Under the pieces are notes generated by a model, which was not told the DNA's origin, searched no databases, and saw only the letters and a list, made by a program, of their open reading frames with translations. A stretch of 64,000 nt of DNA, taken from an uncultured Methanobrevibacter sp. GTDB lineage: Archaea; Methanobacteriota; Methanobacteria; Methanobacteriales; Methanobacteriaceae. The stretch lies in contig NZ_CACXXB010000008.1 in NCBI RefSeq assembly GCF_902771435.1, positions 34,956 to 98,955 of the forward strand, read 5' to 3'. Within the stretch, counting starts at the first letter, position 1, and each line of letters opens with the position of its first letter. Positions 1 through 9,429 of the stretch are shown here, piece by piece. Both the position numbers and the translations under genes were made by a program.

Positions 1-8
1 TTATATGT

Positions 9-156
9 GGGGTTATGGTGTAACCTGGCAGCATCGGGGACTCCAGTTGTCTTTGAAGAAATATACGCGTAACTGAACAGTATCCGTTGTGATGATCAAT
101 TGGAGTACTGAGACAAGAGAAATCCCCGGATTGGGGTTCAAATCCCTATGACCCCA
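9..156 (+). tRNA. trnW: tRNA-Trp (CCA anticodon), intron-containing
   Basis: All four arms fold. The acceptor is 9-15 with 149-155, the D stem 18-21 with 31-34, the anticodon stem 36-40 with 123-127, and the T stem 132-136 with 144-148. The anticodon CCA is at 43-45. The discriminator is A156 and no CCA end is encoded. The tRNA is split by a 75-nt intron at 47-121, placed after tRNA position 37, the canonical archaeal site for the splicing endonuclease. Only eight bases lie upstream, so the promoter is outside the window. Confidence 0.93.
47..121 (+). ncRNA. tRNA-Trp intron with box C/D 2'-O-methylation guide
   Basis: The intron has a complete box C/D layout. Terminal stem 47-51 pairs with 112-116. 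A C box variant TTGAAGA is at 53-59, D' box CTGA at 73-76, C' box GTGATGA at 89-95 and D box CTGA at 108-111. The guide next to box D (TGGAGT, 101-106) pairs with 40-45 in exon 1. The base five nucleotides before box D (G103) pairs with C43, the first anticodon base (C34). Intron-guided Cm34 methylation of tRNA-Trp is established in Haloferax. The target of the D' guide (about 60-72) was not found; it does not place an A opposite U39. Confidence 0.85.
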
Positions 157-214
157 TTTTCATATTAAACTTTTTTTCAAAACTTTTAATTACTTTTAAA
201 TTATATTATTTTTC

Positions 215-820
215 ATGTCAGACATTGTTTTTATTATAGGATTTAATTACGATTCAAATTGCTTTTTAATCAATAAGAATATTTTAGTGGATACCGGTGC
301 AGGACACAATAAGGATTATCTGTTTTCCAAACTTCGTGAAAATGATGTTGAACCGGAAGACATAGAACTGGTGGTCAATACCCATTGCCATTTTGACCAT
401 ATTGGAGGAAATCACTTTTTCCCTGACGCTAAAATTGCCGTTCACAGGCTTGATGCAATTTCCATGAAAAATGAAGATACCTTGGGCACTTCCATGTCTG
501 CTTTTGATGGTGCTGATAACTCAAGAGTTGATATTGAACTTGAAGATGGTGACGAAATAGCGGATTTCAAAGTTATTCATACTCCGGGCCACACTAAAGG
601 CGGAATATGTCTTTGGGATGGTGAAAACCTGATTAGCGGCGATACAATATTTGCCGGTGGCGGAGTTGGCAGAATGGATATCGGCGGTGACTATCAGGAC
701 ATGAAAAATAGTGTTGAAAGGTTAATGGAACTGGATGTTAAAAATATCTATCCCGGACACGGTCCTATAGTGGAAAAAAATGGAAAAGACCATATTAGAT
801 TGTCTTATTCCATGTTATAG
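215..820 (+). CDS. Metallo-beta-lactamase fold hydrolase (glyoxalase II-like)
   Basis: A 201-residue single-domain MBL-fold protein. The metal ligands can be placed: H57, H59, D61 and H62 in the HCHFDH motif, then H126 (HTPGHT), D143 (SGDT) and H182 (PGHG). Family members are usually zinc-dependent thioester or ester hydrolases such as hydroxyacylglutathione hydrolase-like enzymes; the substrate here cannot be read from sequence. It has no signal peptide and is likely cytoplasmic. The ATG has no clear Shine-Dalgarno sequence. It lies downstream of tRNA-Trp and converges with trkA, leaving only two bases between the stop codons. Confidence 0.85.
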   Translation: MSDIVFIIGFNYDSNCFLINKNILVDTGAGHNKDYLFSKLRENDVEPEDIELVVNTHCHFDHIGGNHFFPDAKIAVHRLDAISMKNEDTLGTSMSAFDGADNSRVDIELEDGDEIADFKVIHTPGHTKGGICLWDGENLISGDTIFAGGGVGRMDIGGDYQDMKNSVERLMELDVKNIYPGHGPIVEKNGKDHIRLSYSML

Positions 821-822
821 CT

Positions 823-1473
823 TTATTTTTCTAACTTTTTAGATACTTTTTTCAGGGTTCCTCTTTTAACAAGGATGGATACCTTTTCTCCCCTTGCAAT
901 GGTATTGTCCGGTTGAGGAATCACCAATTTTCCATTTTGATAAGTGGCAATGATGATGAAATCTTTAGTAGGAGATATCTCTTTAAATCGTTTTCCAACA
1001 ACCTTGTCATTTGTTATTGTCAGTTCTATGATTTCAGCATCTCCCTCGCCCAGAGTTGTTAATTTTGATACTCTAGGGTTTGTAACGAATTGAGCCAGAT
1101 CTCTGGCGGCACTTATTTCAGGGCTGATTACACGGTCAATGCCCACTTCTTTAAATGCTTCTTCGTGGTCTGGATTACTTACACGAGCAATGATGGTTTC
1201 TACATTGTATTTCCTCACAAGGATACATGAAAGTAAGTTTGCCTCGTCGTTACCTGTTGTTGCTATAAAATAGTCTGCGTCTTCAATATTTGATTCTTCA
1301 AGTAATTTTGAACTGGTACCGTTACCGTGGATAACAAGTGCATCAAGTTCTCCTGCTACTTCACTGCATAATGCCTCATCACTTTCGATTAAAGTTATGT
1401 CAAATCCATTATCAATTAATAAATTTGCAAGAGCAAGTCCTACACGACCTCCTCCCATAATAATTGCATACAT
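823..1473 (-). CDS. trkA: Trk potassium uptake regulatory subunit TrkA
   Basis: A 216-residue peripheral subunit that binds NAD(H) and gates the TrkH channel. The N-terminal Rossmann domain opens with GGGRVG near residue 7, and the rest fits one RCK-N plus one RCK-C domain, the half-size form common in archaea. The ATG at 1473 is chosen because GAGGCG lies six bases upstream; a TTG codon directly before it is an alternative. It follows trkH by 55 bp on the same strand, so the two are probably cotranscribed. Confidence 0.9.
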   Translation of the reverse strand: MYAIIMGGGRVGLALANLLIDNGFDITLIESDEALCSEVAGELDALVIHGNGTSSKLLEESNIEDADYFIATTGNDEANLLSCILVRKYNVETIIARVSNPDHEEAFKEVGIDRVISPEISAARDLAQFVTNPRVSKLTTLGEGDAEIIELTITNDKVVGKRFKEISPTKDFIIIATYQNGKLVIPQPDNTIARGEKVSILVKRGTLKKVSKKLEK

Positions 1474-1528
1474 CAAATCGCCTCATTTAACATTTAATAA
1501 TCAATATTTATTTTTAAATATTATAAAT

Positions 1529-2962
1529 CTATCTTTTAAAAATTTCGAAAAATGCACGAAGGGTGATCAATACAGGATATATTTCCAGTCTTCCTGTCCA
1601 CATGTCGAACATGCTGACAATTTTAAGTACCGGGTCAAGTGAAGGGGTGATTATTCCGAGCTCCAGACCGTTATTTCCCTGAAGTGACATTGCCGCAAAT
1701 AAGCTTTTAAACGGATCGTAGCCGTATAGACAGAATAATGCCCATGTAAACATTATAAACATCATGTAAAGTGTTATGTAGTTTCCTGCTTGTGATATTG
1801 CTTTTTCAGGTATTTTACGTCCCTGCAATTGGACGGGAACAACCCTTCCTTCAGGAGACATTATTTCACGGACATGCCTGTATATTCCCTTAAAGAAGGT
1901 AATCATTCTCACAAGCTTGATTGCACCTACTGTAGACCCTGTTGATCCTCCGGTCAACATCAGACACATTAGGCATATGTTAACAAATGAAGGCCAGTTT
2001 CCCATTGCTGTCGGGCTTGCAACACTTGCGCCTGTTGTTGTGATTGCGGAAACCACTGTAAACAGCAGGTCCATCGGAACGATGTTGGAGACAAAATAAA
2101 GCAGTACTGTAACGGCTGAAACAACGGTAATTATGATTTTAAATTGCAGGTCTTCAATCATTGACCTTCCTCTTGTTTTGATAATATTGTAGTGTACCAA
2201 AAAGCTTGTAGCACCTAAAATCATCAGGACAATTGATATGAAATAGATGAGGTCGTTATGGTAGTATCCCATATTTGCATTCTTAATGCTCATTCCCCCT
2301 GTTGAGACAATCGAAAGGGTGCTGCAAATGGAATCAAATAGGGGCATTTCTGCAAGAAGATATAAAATAATTCCTCCGAGTGTATATATTCCATAGATTA
2401 TCAATGTTTTTTCCAGGGTTGTTTTAACACTCGGTTTTATACGTTCGTCACGTGCTTCTGACTGGTATAGTTTTGAAGATATTGACCCGGGCTTTGCCAG
2501 AACGCTTATAATCATAACAACCACTCCTAATCCTCCAACCCATTGTTCTAATGCTCTGAAGAACAGGACGCTGTGTGGTAATATTTCAACATCGGGATAT
2601 AGGGTCATTCCATTTCCGGTCAAAGCGGACATGCTTTCAAAAACGGCATCGATTGGAGCCATATTTGTTGCAAGCATGAAAACAACTCCTCCGATTATGC
2701 TCGCCCATAGCCAGGCAAATGACGACAGAATCATACCATGTTTAAGGCGTACTTTTTTATTCTCATGGTCTTTGAGGTATACTCTAAAAAATAGTCCCAA
2801 TAATATTGAAATTGCTGCAGGTATGACGAAACTTATTATATCAAATTCAAAATAAATTAAATCGAAAATCAGCGGTATCAAGCACATTGCACCGATTCCA
2901 ATCATTAAATTTCCAGAATTTAATGCAACTACTACTAAATCTGATTTTGTTATATACCTCAT
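1529..2962 (-). CDS. trkH: Trk potassium uptake membrane subunit TrkH
   Basis: A 477-residue integral membrane protein and ion-conducting subunit of the Trk system. Four P-loop segments with the selectivity-filter glycines are visible in order: LTGNGM, STGGMS, TTTGAS and QGNNGL, each between hydrophobic helices. A WVGGLG segment typical of the family follows the first loop. There is no Shine-Dalgarno sequence before the ATG, but a TATA-like TTTATATA lies about 30 bp upstream, suggesting a nearly leaderless transcript. It is divergent from the gene at 3044 and first in the trkHA pair. Confidence 0.92.
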   Translation of the reverse strand: MRYITKSDLVVVALNSGNLMIGIGAMCLIPLIFDLIYFEFDIISFVIPAAISILLGLFFRVYLKDHENKKVRLKHGMILSSFAWLWASIIGGVVFMLATNMAPIDAVFESMSALTGNGMTLYPDVEILPHSVLFFRALEQWVGGLGVVVMIISVLAKPGSISSKLYQSEARDERIKPSVKTTLEKTLIIYGIYTLGGIILYLLAEMPLFDSICSTLSIVSTGGMSIKNANMGYYHNDLIYFISIVLMILGATSFLVHYNIIKTRGRSMIEDLQFKIIITVVSAVTVLLYFVSNIVPMDLLFTVVSAITTTGASVASPTAMGNWPSFVNICLMCLMLTGGSTGSTVGAIKLVRMITFFKGIYRHVREIMSPEGRVVPVQLQGRKIPEKAISQAGNYITLYMMFIMFTWALFCLYGYDPFKSLFAAMSLQGNNGLELGIITPSLDPVLKIVSMFDMWTGRLEIYPVLITLRAFFEIFKR

Positions 2963-3043
2963 TATTGTAATAATTTGAATAAAATTCTATATAAATTTAT
3001 AAGTAATTAGGAATTAATAGATAAATATATAATAGTTGATATT

Positions 3044-4105
3044 ATGGACCGTAAGACAATTTTACTATTGGGAATAAGTGTCATTATTTTGCTTATAATG
3101 CTGTGGTTTGTAGGAATCGATCAGGTAATTGATGCTTTAAAACAGGCCAATATGTGGATTATAGCTCTAGCTATTGTAACTCAGGTCTTTACTTATTTTT
3201 TATATACTTTGCGTTGGCAAATCCTTAATAAACTGGCGGGTATGGATGCGAGCATTAAAAAATTGCTCCCAATGGTTTTGGTAAGTCTTGCCGTCAATAA
3301 CATCACTCCATCCGGACGTGGTGGCGGAGAACCTGTAAGGGCATATCTGTTATCCCAATCCGATGAAAACTATCGTTTTGAAGATTCCTTTGCGACTGTT
3401 GTTGCGGATAGGGCTTTGGACACATTTCCTTTTGTTGTTCTGGCTGCGATTACAATCGCATCAATGGCGCTTTTTTTCAGTTTTGATTTATGGCTCATTA
3501 TCGTAATGGTTTTGGCAGTCATTGCAATTGTTGCAGTATTGATAATCCTTATTTATATGTGTATTAATCCAGGTTTTGGACTAAGAGTTGATGGATGGAT
3601 TATAGGGCTTGTCAGAAGATTTTACAAGAAAAATTCAGAAGAGCTTGAAAATCAAATTCATAATTCCATTAAAGGTTTCCAAGAGACAATGAAGATGTTA
3701 ATGTCAAATAAGAAAGGTCTTGCTTATACTCTCACATTGTCATTTATAATTTGGATTTTTGAAATTTTCAGGGTTTATTTGGTATTTTCAGCTTTTGGAG
3801 CAAGTGTAAATCCAATAATCATTGGGGAAGTATTTATTGTGGCCTGTCTTGTCGGTATGATTCCTCTTCTTCCGGGAGGTCTTGGTGCTATTGACGGGTT
3901 GATGATTGTATTTTATTCAGCTGCAGGGATTCCTGCTTCAGTCAGTGCGGCAGCAACCGTTATTGAAAGGCTGATTTCATTTTGGATGACTACAATAATC
4001 GGTTTGGTCATAATGCCTTACTATGGATCTGCAGCCTTAGATAAGATTTCATCCAAGTCTTCAGACGAGATTGAAGAAATGGTTGAAAATGATAATGCCG
4101 ATTAA
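3044..4105 (+). CDS. Flippase-like membrane protein (LPG synthase TM / UPF0104 family)
   Basis: A 353-residue protein with about eight hydrophobic helices. Family hallmarks are NNITPSGRGGGEPVRAY near residue 86 and PGGLGAIDG near residue 278. Relatives include the membrane domain of lysylphosphatidylglycerol synthase and the archaeal AglD-type proteins, generally linked to lipid or polyprenyl-sugar handling. The substrate is unknown. The acidic C-terminal tail is probably cytoplasmic. A TATA-like ATATATAA about 20 bp upstream and no Shine-Dalgarno sequence suggest a short or absent leader. Confidence 0.82.
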   Translation: MDRKTILLLGISVIILLIMLWFVGIDQVIDALKQANMWIIALAIVTQVFTYFLYTLRWQILNKLAGMDASIKKLLPMVLVSLAVNNITPSGRGGGEPVRAYLLSQSDENYRFEDSFATVVADRALDTFPFVVLAAITIASMALFFSFDLWLIIVMVLAVIAIVAVLIILIYMCINPGFGLRVDGWIIGLVRRFYKKNSEELENQIHNSIKGFQETMKMLMSNKKGLAYTLTLSFIIWIFEIFRVYLVFSAFGASVNPIIIGEVFIVACLVGMIPLLPGGLGAIDGLMIVFYSAAGIPASVSAAATVIERLISFWMTTIIGLVIMPYYGSAALDKISSKSSDEIEEMVENDNAD

Positions 4106-4367
4106 ATTTATCTCTTTTTTATATTTTCCTTTGTTTTGATTGTGTGTTGCCTACATTAACATTGAGCCTTTTAATTTATGATTTGGTTTTTTCTTGGGGA
4201 TATATATGGTGCTGTTTGGTTTTAACTGATTTTCAAATGGCAAAACGTTAATGTTATTTCACATTTTTCAAACAATTTTGAATCAAATAGAAAACTTTAT
4301 TTTAATTTATAATCATAAATTTTATTATCACAAAAAATTAATTTTTTGTAAAATTTATGGTGAAAAT

Positions 4368-5255
4368 ATGCAAATTAATGATGTAGATATTAAAAATACC
4401 TATGCAGAAGGTTTTGGAATTAAAGTAACTAGAATTTTAGTTACAGCAGCAACTCAAGAATTAGCAAAAATCGCAGCAACCGAAGCAACCGGTTACGGAA
4501 CTTCTGTTATCGGATGTCCTGCAGAAGCAGGTATTGACTGTTTTGTACCAGCTGATGAAACTCCTGACGGAAGACCAGGTTACGCAATCATGATTTGTCA
4601 CGCTGGCAAAAAAGCACTTGATCATGAATTAATGGAAAGAATTGGTATGTGTATTTTAACTGCTCCTACTGCAGCAGCATTCAACTTACTTGATTCAGAA
4701 GACGTCTTAAAAACAGGTTTCAAACTCAAATACTTCGGTGACGGATTTGAAAAAGACCTTGAAATCGCTGGTAAAACCGTACATTCCATTCCAATCATGT
4801 CCGGTGACTTCTTAGTAGAATCAACATTCGGATTCAAAGATGGTGTAGCTGGAGGAAACTTCTTCATTTTAGCTAAAGACCAAATGACTGGTGTAAAAGC
4901 AGCTCAATTAGCTGTTGCAGCAATTGCTAATGTTGAAGGTGTCATCACTCCATTCCCTGGTGGTATGGTTGCATCCGGTTCCAAAGTAGGATCCAACAAA
5001 TATTCATTCTTACCTGCATCTACTAACGAAAAAATGTGTGTAACCTTAAAAAATGAAGTAGATTCAGATATCAGGGAAGATGCTGACGGTGTATTTGAAA
5101 TTGTTATTGATGGTATTGATGAAGAATCTGTAAAAGCAGCTATGAAAGCTGGTATCCAAGCAGCTTGTGCTGTTGACGGAGTACTTGAAATTTCCGCAGG
5201 TAACTTTGAAGGTAAATTAGGTTCTTACATCATGAACTTACACGATTTATTCTAG
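4368..5255 (+). CDS. ftr: Formylmethanofuran:tetrahydromethanopterin formyltransferase
   Basis: A 295-residue cytoplasmic enzyme that moves the formyl group from formylmethanofuran to tetrahydromethanopterin, the second step of CO2 reduction to methane. Recognised by [58 protein letters not shown] and the C-terminal LHDLF. Length fits the family (about 297). A longer frame opens at 4251, but the conserved protein starts at MQIND, and the ATG at 4368 has GGTGA just upstream. Codons are strongly biased, as expected for a highly expressed gene. About 260 bp of AT-rich DNA precedes it, and a stem-loop terminator follows at once. Confidence 0.96.
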   Translation: MQINDVDIKNTYAEGFGIKVTRILVTAATQELAKIAATEATGYGTSVIGCPAEAGIDCFVPADETPDGRPGYAIMICHAGKKALDHELMERIGMCILTAPTAAAFNLLDSEDVLKTGFKLKYFGDGFEKDLEIAGKTVHSIPIMSGDFLVESTFGFKDGVAGGNFFILAKDQMTGVKAAQLAVAAIANVEGVITPFPGGMVASGSKVGSNKYSFLPASTNEKMCVTLKNEVDSDIREDADGVFEIVIDGIDEESVKAAMKAGIQAACAVDGVLEISAGNFEGKLGSYIMNLHDLF

Positions 5256-5288
5256 AGAGTTTTCACTCTCTTCTCTTAATTTTTTTTA
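5255..5288 (+). terminator. Terminator after ftr
   Basis: A six-pair stem GAGAGT/ACTCTC (5255-5260 with 5265-5270) starts at the last base of the ftr stop codon and is followed by a T-rich run. Confidence 0.75.
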
Positions 5289-5316
5289 AATCGGAGGTAT
5301 ATTGGGAGGTGAAATG

Positions 5317-7242
5317 ATGCTTAAAAGAAATTTAATTATCATTTCCGCAGTCTTGTTTTTCATATTAAGTTTTGGTGCTGTATATGCTTCTGATAATGTA
5401 ACTGATATGTCTCTTAATTCAGATGCTATTTTAGAAAATGAGATTTCTGTTTCTGATGATTTTTCACTTGAAGATTCTCATCAATCACTAAACGATGAGA
5501 AGGTCAATACTAAAATAGAATCCGTGAACATTAGTTCATATTATAAGGAGAATAACGTATTGGTTTCATACTTGAAGGACGACAGTAATGGTCCTATTCA
5601 AAATAAGAGTTTATCCATATTTTTAAATGGAAAAACATATAATGAAACTACTGATTCTGACGGCAGTGTGAAATTGCCGCTAAATTTAAAGCCAGGTAGT
5701 TATAATGCGTTAATTAATTTTGCAGGTGATGATGTTTATGCAAATTCGGCCATGAATGCCAATATAGACATTAAAAAAATACCTGTAGTCATTAAAACTA
5801 GTGATTATTCAACATATTTGGGCTCTGATAAATTTTTTACAGCAAAAGTATATAATAAAGTAACTAACACTCCAATTAATGGTATTAAAGTATTATTTAA
5901 AGTATATTCTTATAAAACAAAAAAATATAGGCAGTATTATAGGGTAACTAACGAAAACGGAACAGCTACGTTGAATAAACATTTAAAAATAGGACTGTAT
6001 AAAGTTTATACTCAAATTGAAGATTCAAAAAATAAGAAATTTATTTCAAACAAGAATTCTAAAAGTAAAGCAACCTTAAAGGTTAATTCTTCAACAGATG
6101 AGGATTGCTGTTCTTTTTATGTTCAGGTAAGTAAATATGAATCAGTTGGCGGTTTCAGACGTGATAATACTGGTTCAGCCCTTATTCAGGTCAATACTGA
6201 AAAATGGTATGGTAGAACTGCAGTTAAACATTTCAAATATTCTGGAGATTATTTCTGTCATTTGATAGCTACTTCTGACGGCTGGATGATGGGTAATGGA
6301 GGCCTTGACGGAGGAAGCTCCATTCGCGATATGGAAAGGCTCGCAGCCGACATGATAAAGTCAAACAAAATCAAAATGGAAAACTTAAGAAAGATTCAAA
6401 GATATAAAATTTGGGCTAACTTCGGACACTTTTCCATTAAGGCTCCAGATGGACGCTTTGCAGTAATATGGCAGGGATCTATCATAACAGGTAAATTGAA
6501 ACCTGGTGAATATTTATGTAATCCAAATTTCCAATCTTATCATCGTCGTGGAACTTATGCGCAGTTCGGAACAAATCCTGCTAAAGTTGCAATCAAAGTA
6601 GGTGCAACTGACCACTATGGAATATATAGAAGACAAATTGTAGTTTTCCATTGGAAAGCTGCCACATCTAAAAACTTTGAAACAACTTCCAGAATAACTG
6701 TGCATGCTGCAAATGATAATGGAAGGTACGTTGGAGTATCGTCTGCATCGTATGTGGATAGTATCAAGTTTGTAAATAATCATATACCGGGATATAAGCT
6801 TCCTAAATGTCCTAACTCAATGCGTTTAGGATCTTTTTACTTTGGAAACATTGATAAGCTAATCAAGACTCCAACTACGATAAAGGCTCCAACTGTAAAC
6901 AACACGGCTAATAAAACCATGTATTTCAAAGTAAGTGTCAAAAACAAAAAAACAGGAAAAGCGATTTCCAATCTTAGAATTAAGGTTAAAGTTTACAAAT
7001 CAAAGTTCTTAAAGGTTTATACGATTAAAACAGATAAGAATGGTGTTGCAAAGCTTAATACTAAGAATTTATTAGCTGGTGAATATAAGGTTGCCATAAA
7101 TCCGGCCAATAACAAGTATCTGATTTCTGCTAAAAGCAATATTATTATCTATGCGCCGCCGGAACCCGTAGAACTGCAGCCGAGTGAACCTCAAGCTGAG
7201 GAAGGCGAACTTGAAAATGCCACAGCTGACCAAAATATATAG
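5317..7242 (+). CDS. Secreted Ig-like surface protein with central Cys-led domain
   Basis: About 641 residues. A signal peptide (basic start, hydrophobic core, ending near VYASD) is followed by an acidic Ser/Asn-rich linker, two Ig-like or carboxypeptidase-regulatory-like modules (about 70-245), a distinct domain (about 260-510) and another Ig-like module before an acidic Pro/Glu tail. There is no C-terminal membrane anchor. The central domain begins with CCSFYVQVS and carries GGFRRDNTG, NGGLDGG and ANFGHFSIKAPDG, loosely like Ntn-hydrolase acyltransferases of the penicillin acylase/AAT type; this is only an inference. ATG 5317 is preferred because GGAGGTG lies just upstream; ATG 5314 and TTG 5302 are alternatives. 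Confidence 0.75.
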   Translation: MLKRNLIIISAVLFFILSFGAVYASDNVTDMSLNSDAILENEISVSDDFSLEDSHQSLNDEKVNTKIESVNISSYYKENNVLVSYLKDDSNGPIQNKSLSIFLNGKTYNETTDSDGSVKLPLNLKPGSYNALINFAGDDVYANSAMNANIDIKKIPVVIKTSDYSTYLGSDKFFTAKVYNKVTNTPINGIKVLFKVYSYKTKKYRQYYRVTNENGTATLNKHLKIGLYKVYTQIEDSKNKKFISNKNSKSKATLKVNSSTDEDCCSFYVQVSKYESVGGFRRDNTGSALIQVNTEKWYGRTAVKHFKYSGDYFCHLIATSDGWMMGNGGLDGGSSIRDMERLAADMIKSNKIKMENLRKIQRYKIWANFGHFSIKAPDGRFAVIWQGSIITGKLKPGEYLCNPNFQSYHRRGTYAQFGTNPAKVAIKVGATDHYGIYRRQIVVFHWKAATSKNFETTSRITVHAANDNGRYVGVSSASYVDSIKFVNNHIPGYKLPKCPNSMRLGSFYFGNIDKLIKTPTTIKAPTVNNTANKTMYFKVSVKNKKTGKAISNLRIKVKVYKSKFLKVYTIKTDKNGVAKLNTKNLLAGEYKVAINPANNKYLISAKSNIIIYAPPEPVELQPSEPQAEEGELENATADQNI

Positions 7243-7245
7243 TAA

Positions 7246-7278
7246 AGAGTAGTTTTCTACTCTATTATTCTTTTTTTA
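7246..7278 (+). terminator. Terminator after the Ig-like protein
   Basis: A seven-pair stem AGAGTAG/CTACTCT with a TTTT loop (7246-7263), then a run of seven Ts. It sits between two convergent genes. Confidence 0.7.
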
Positions 7279-8409
7279 ATTTTCAATGTTTTTACTGGTC
7301 ATTTTAGCTATTTCTTCATTGGATAAATTTATTCCTATAATCTCTTCTACTTTCTCCAAATCTCTTGTTAATTTATCAAAAGTGTGTTTATCGGGTCCTG
7401 AAATTAAATGGGAATGGATATTGTTTGTGTTTTTGTATAAGTTGTCCAAGGCCTGTTTCTGGTCATCATGTGTTTTCAAATAATTTTGATATTTCATACC
7501 GTCTGTCAGACTCATTGTTTTGATTTGGCGGATAAGGGGAGTTTCAATTCCTGGAAGATGATATTCAATGTTTTCCAGGGTACATCCGTGTTTGGCTATT
7601 ATTTTAAATTCATCAAAAATTTCATCTGAGGTGTGTTTTACAGTTATTTTCAATAGGTGGGGTCTTGTGGATTCAAAATAAAGGTCCTGTCCTCCAATTA
7701 TTTCAGGAGATACTATTTTATCGGCCCCTGCTTTTCTGAGTTTTGAAATATTTTCAACTTTGCTAGCACGTGCAACAATCCATGCATCGGGATTGGTTTC
7801 ACGTATTGTCAATACAATAAATAAGTTGGTTACATCATTTCCGGTACATAAAATAACGCTATTGCATTGTTCATTAACAAATTTTGTAATATAATCATTT
7901 TCAACTGCATCTTTATTAATCACAACAACATTATTCTTCTCCTTAATATTTTCACAAACCTCTTTGTCCTTGTCAATTACAATAACGTTCTGATTTCTTT
8001 GCATTAATTCATTAAGAACTACTTTTCCCACTCTTCCATAACCGCAAAGAATAAAATAATCGTCCATATTTTTTATAGTTCTCATTTTTATAGCTCCTTT
8101 TGAAAATTGTTCCATTCTCTCTTGGAAATTTGTCAGGATAATATTAAATACATAAGCAAGCAGTGCAACGCCTCCAATAGCTAATGTTGTTGCAAATATC
8201 TTTTGGGGGCCAGTTTTTGGAATATAGTCTCCATAACCCACAGTTGCCATTGTACTCACTGAATAATAAATTGAATCGAGCAAATTCAAATCCATTACTA
8301 GATATGACCCGACAATTCCATAAATGAACAGCCCAATAATTAATAGGACTCCGCTTGTCACGTATTTTGTTGCTAATTTTTTCAGGAATTTCAATGTTAT
8401 TTTTCTCAT
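7276..8409 (-). CDS. Two-TM potassium channel with RCK/TrkA domain
   Basis: A 377-residue MthK-like channel. TM1 is about 17-38, then a pore loop with filter TVGYGD at 56-61, TM2 about 70-95, and a cytoplasmic RCK domain starting with FILCGYGRVG near residue 114. RCK domains bind NAD(H), Ca2+ or nucleotides and open the gate. The last 100 residues look like RCK-C followed by a charged helical tail. It faces the preceding gene tail to tail. A weak AGGA lies before the start codon. Confidence 0.9.
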   Translation of the reverse strand: MRKITLKFLKKLATKYVTSGVLLIIGLFIYGIVGSYLVMDLNLLDSIYYSVSTMATVGYGDYIPKTGPQKIFATTLAIGGVALLAYVFNIILTNFQERMEQFSKGAIKMRTIKNMDDYFILCGYGRVGKVVLNELMQRNQNVIVIDKDKEVCENIKEKNNVVVINKDAVENDYITKFVNEQCNSVILCTGNDVTNLFIVLTIRETNPDAWIVARASKVENISKLRKAGADKIVSPEIIGGQDLYFESTRPHLLKITVKHTSDEIFDEFKIIAKHGCTLENIEYHLPGIETPLIRQIKTMSLTDGMKYQNYLKTHDDQKQALDNLYKNTNNIHSHLISGPDKHTFDKLTRDLEKVEEIIGINLSNEEIAKMTSKNIEN

Positions 8410-8534
8410 GTAATTTTTCCTTAAGTTAAGATTATTTATATTTATATGAAATGATTTAATTTAAAGGTATAGACAATTTTGAAAAAATAGTATATGATTT
8501 GTGATTATAAAAAAATAAAAAAAGAGTGGTTTGA

Positions 8535-9251
8535 TTATACGTCAGAGTATAATAAACCAATAGCTCTGTGGCAGAAGAATATTAAGTAAACTAAAGCGAT
8601 ACCGAATAATATGTCGCCGACTAAATCATTTACAGTGGCAATAAAACTAACAATAAACATAATGACTATTGCTATAATAAAAACAAGAATGACAGTCACA
8701 ATAAGTTTAATAATACCTACTCTGGATATGTCTCCGATAGCTTCTCCTATAGCTAAAGCATCACCTAACTTGTCGGTTTTTGCTAATCTGCATCTGGCCA
8801 TGAAGTTTGCTAAAGCAAATACGATAAGTAAGATTATGCTGATTATGCTTAAAATCCACTCTTGGAATATAAATCCTAAAACAAAAATGATAACCGCTGG
8901 GACAATGTAGTATACAATATCAACAGCAATTAATTTGATAGCATTTGAAACTTGTCTTCCTATATCAATTCCCGGACCGTCAACTCTTCTTTCAATACCA
9001 AATTTAACAATGTCCAGTGCATATCCTTCAATCAGGAACAGCATTATAATGAAAATGATGGTTCCAATAAGTCCTATCCCACCAAGAGCAAAACTGGATA
9101 ATCCTTTTGTACCTACAGCACTTACAAGACTAATGGCTGTTGTTCCTCCGATAATTGCAGCAATAATTCCTAAAACTATATATAAAACTAAAGCTTTAAT
9201 GTTATGAAATGGGTATGCTAATGCATCTCCAATTATTTCTCCTATATCCAT
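8535..9251 (-). CDS. DUF4013 family multi-pass membrane protein
   Basis: A 238-residue hydrophobic protein with about six helices. The opening MDIGEIIGDALAYPFHN is typical of DUF4013 proteins, common in Methanobacteriales and of unknown function. The frame extends 15 codons upstream, but ATG 9251 is preceded by AGGTGAA at ideal spacing, so it is taken as the start. The promoter shares a 15-base element with the adhesin operon at 33.2-35.6 kb, at nearly the same distance from the start codon. Confidence 0.78.
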   Translation of the reverse strand: MDIGEIIGDALAYPFHNIKALVLYIVLGIIAAIIGGTTAISLVSAVGTKGLSSFALGGIGLIGTIIFIIMLFLIEGYALDIVKFGIERRVDGPGIDIGRQVSNAIKLIAVDIVYYIVPAVIIFVLGFIFQEWILSIISIILLIVFALANFMARCRLAKTDKLGDALAIGEAIGDISRVGIIKLIVTVILVFIIAIVIMFIVSFIATVNDLVGDILFGIALVYLIFFCHRAIGLLYSDV

Positions 9252-9333
9252 TTGATTCACCTTTTTTTGTTTATTATTCAACTCAATATGAGTCATTATT
9301 ATTTTTTTTTAATAATATTAATATAAATATTGC

Positions 9334-9348
9334 TATAACTTACATTAA
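9334..9348 (-). promoter_or_regulatory. Shared upstream element TTAATGTAAGTTATA (copy 1)
   Basis: Read on the minus strand, this 15-mer lies 83 bp before the DUF4013 start codon and about 10 bp before a TATA-like TTTATATTAA. The identical 15-mer occurs at 35709-35723, 80 bp before an adhesin start. It is probably a regulator site or an extended promoter element. Confidence 0.5.
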
Positions 9349-9429
9349 CTTCAAAATATTTTTAGAGGATATTCAATTTCAAAAAACTTAAATCTAATCA
9401 TAGGTTATCTTAAAAATGCAATAATGTCA

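Noticed and set aside
4251..4367. N-terminal extension of Ftr from an upstream ATG
   Set aside because: The extra residues are AT-driven and not part of the family; the ATG at 4368 has a ribosome binding site and matches the known N-terminus.
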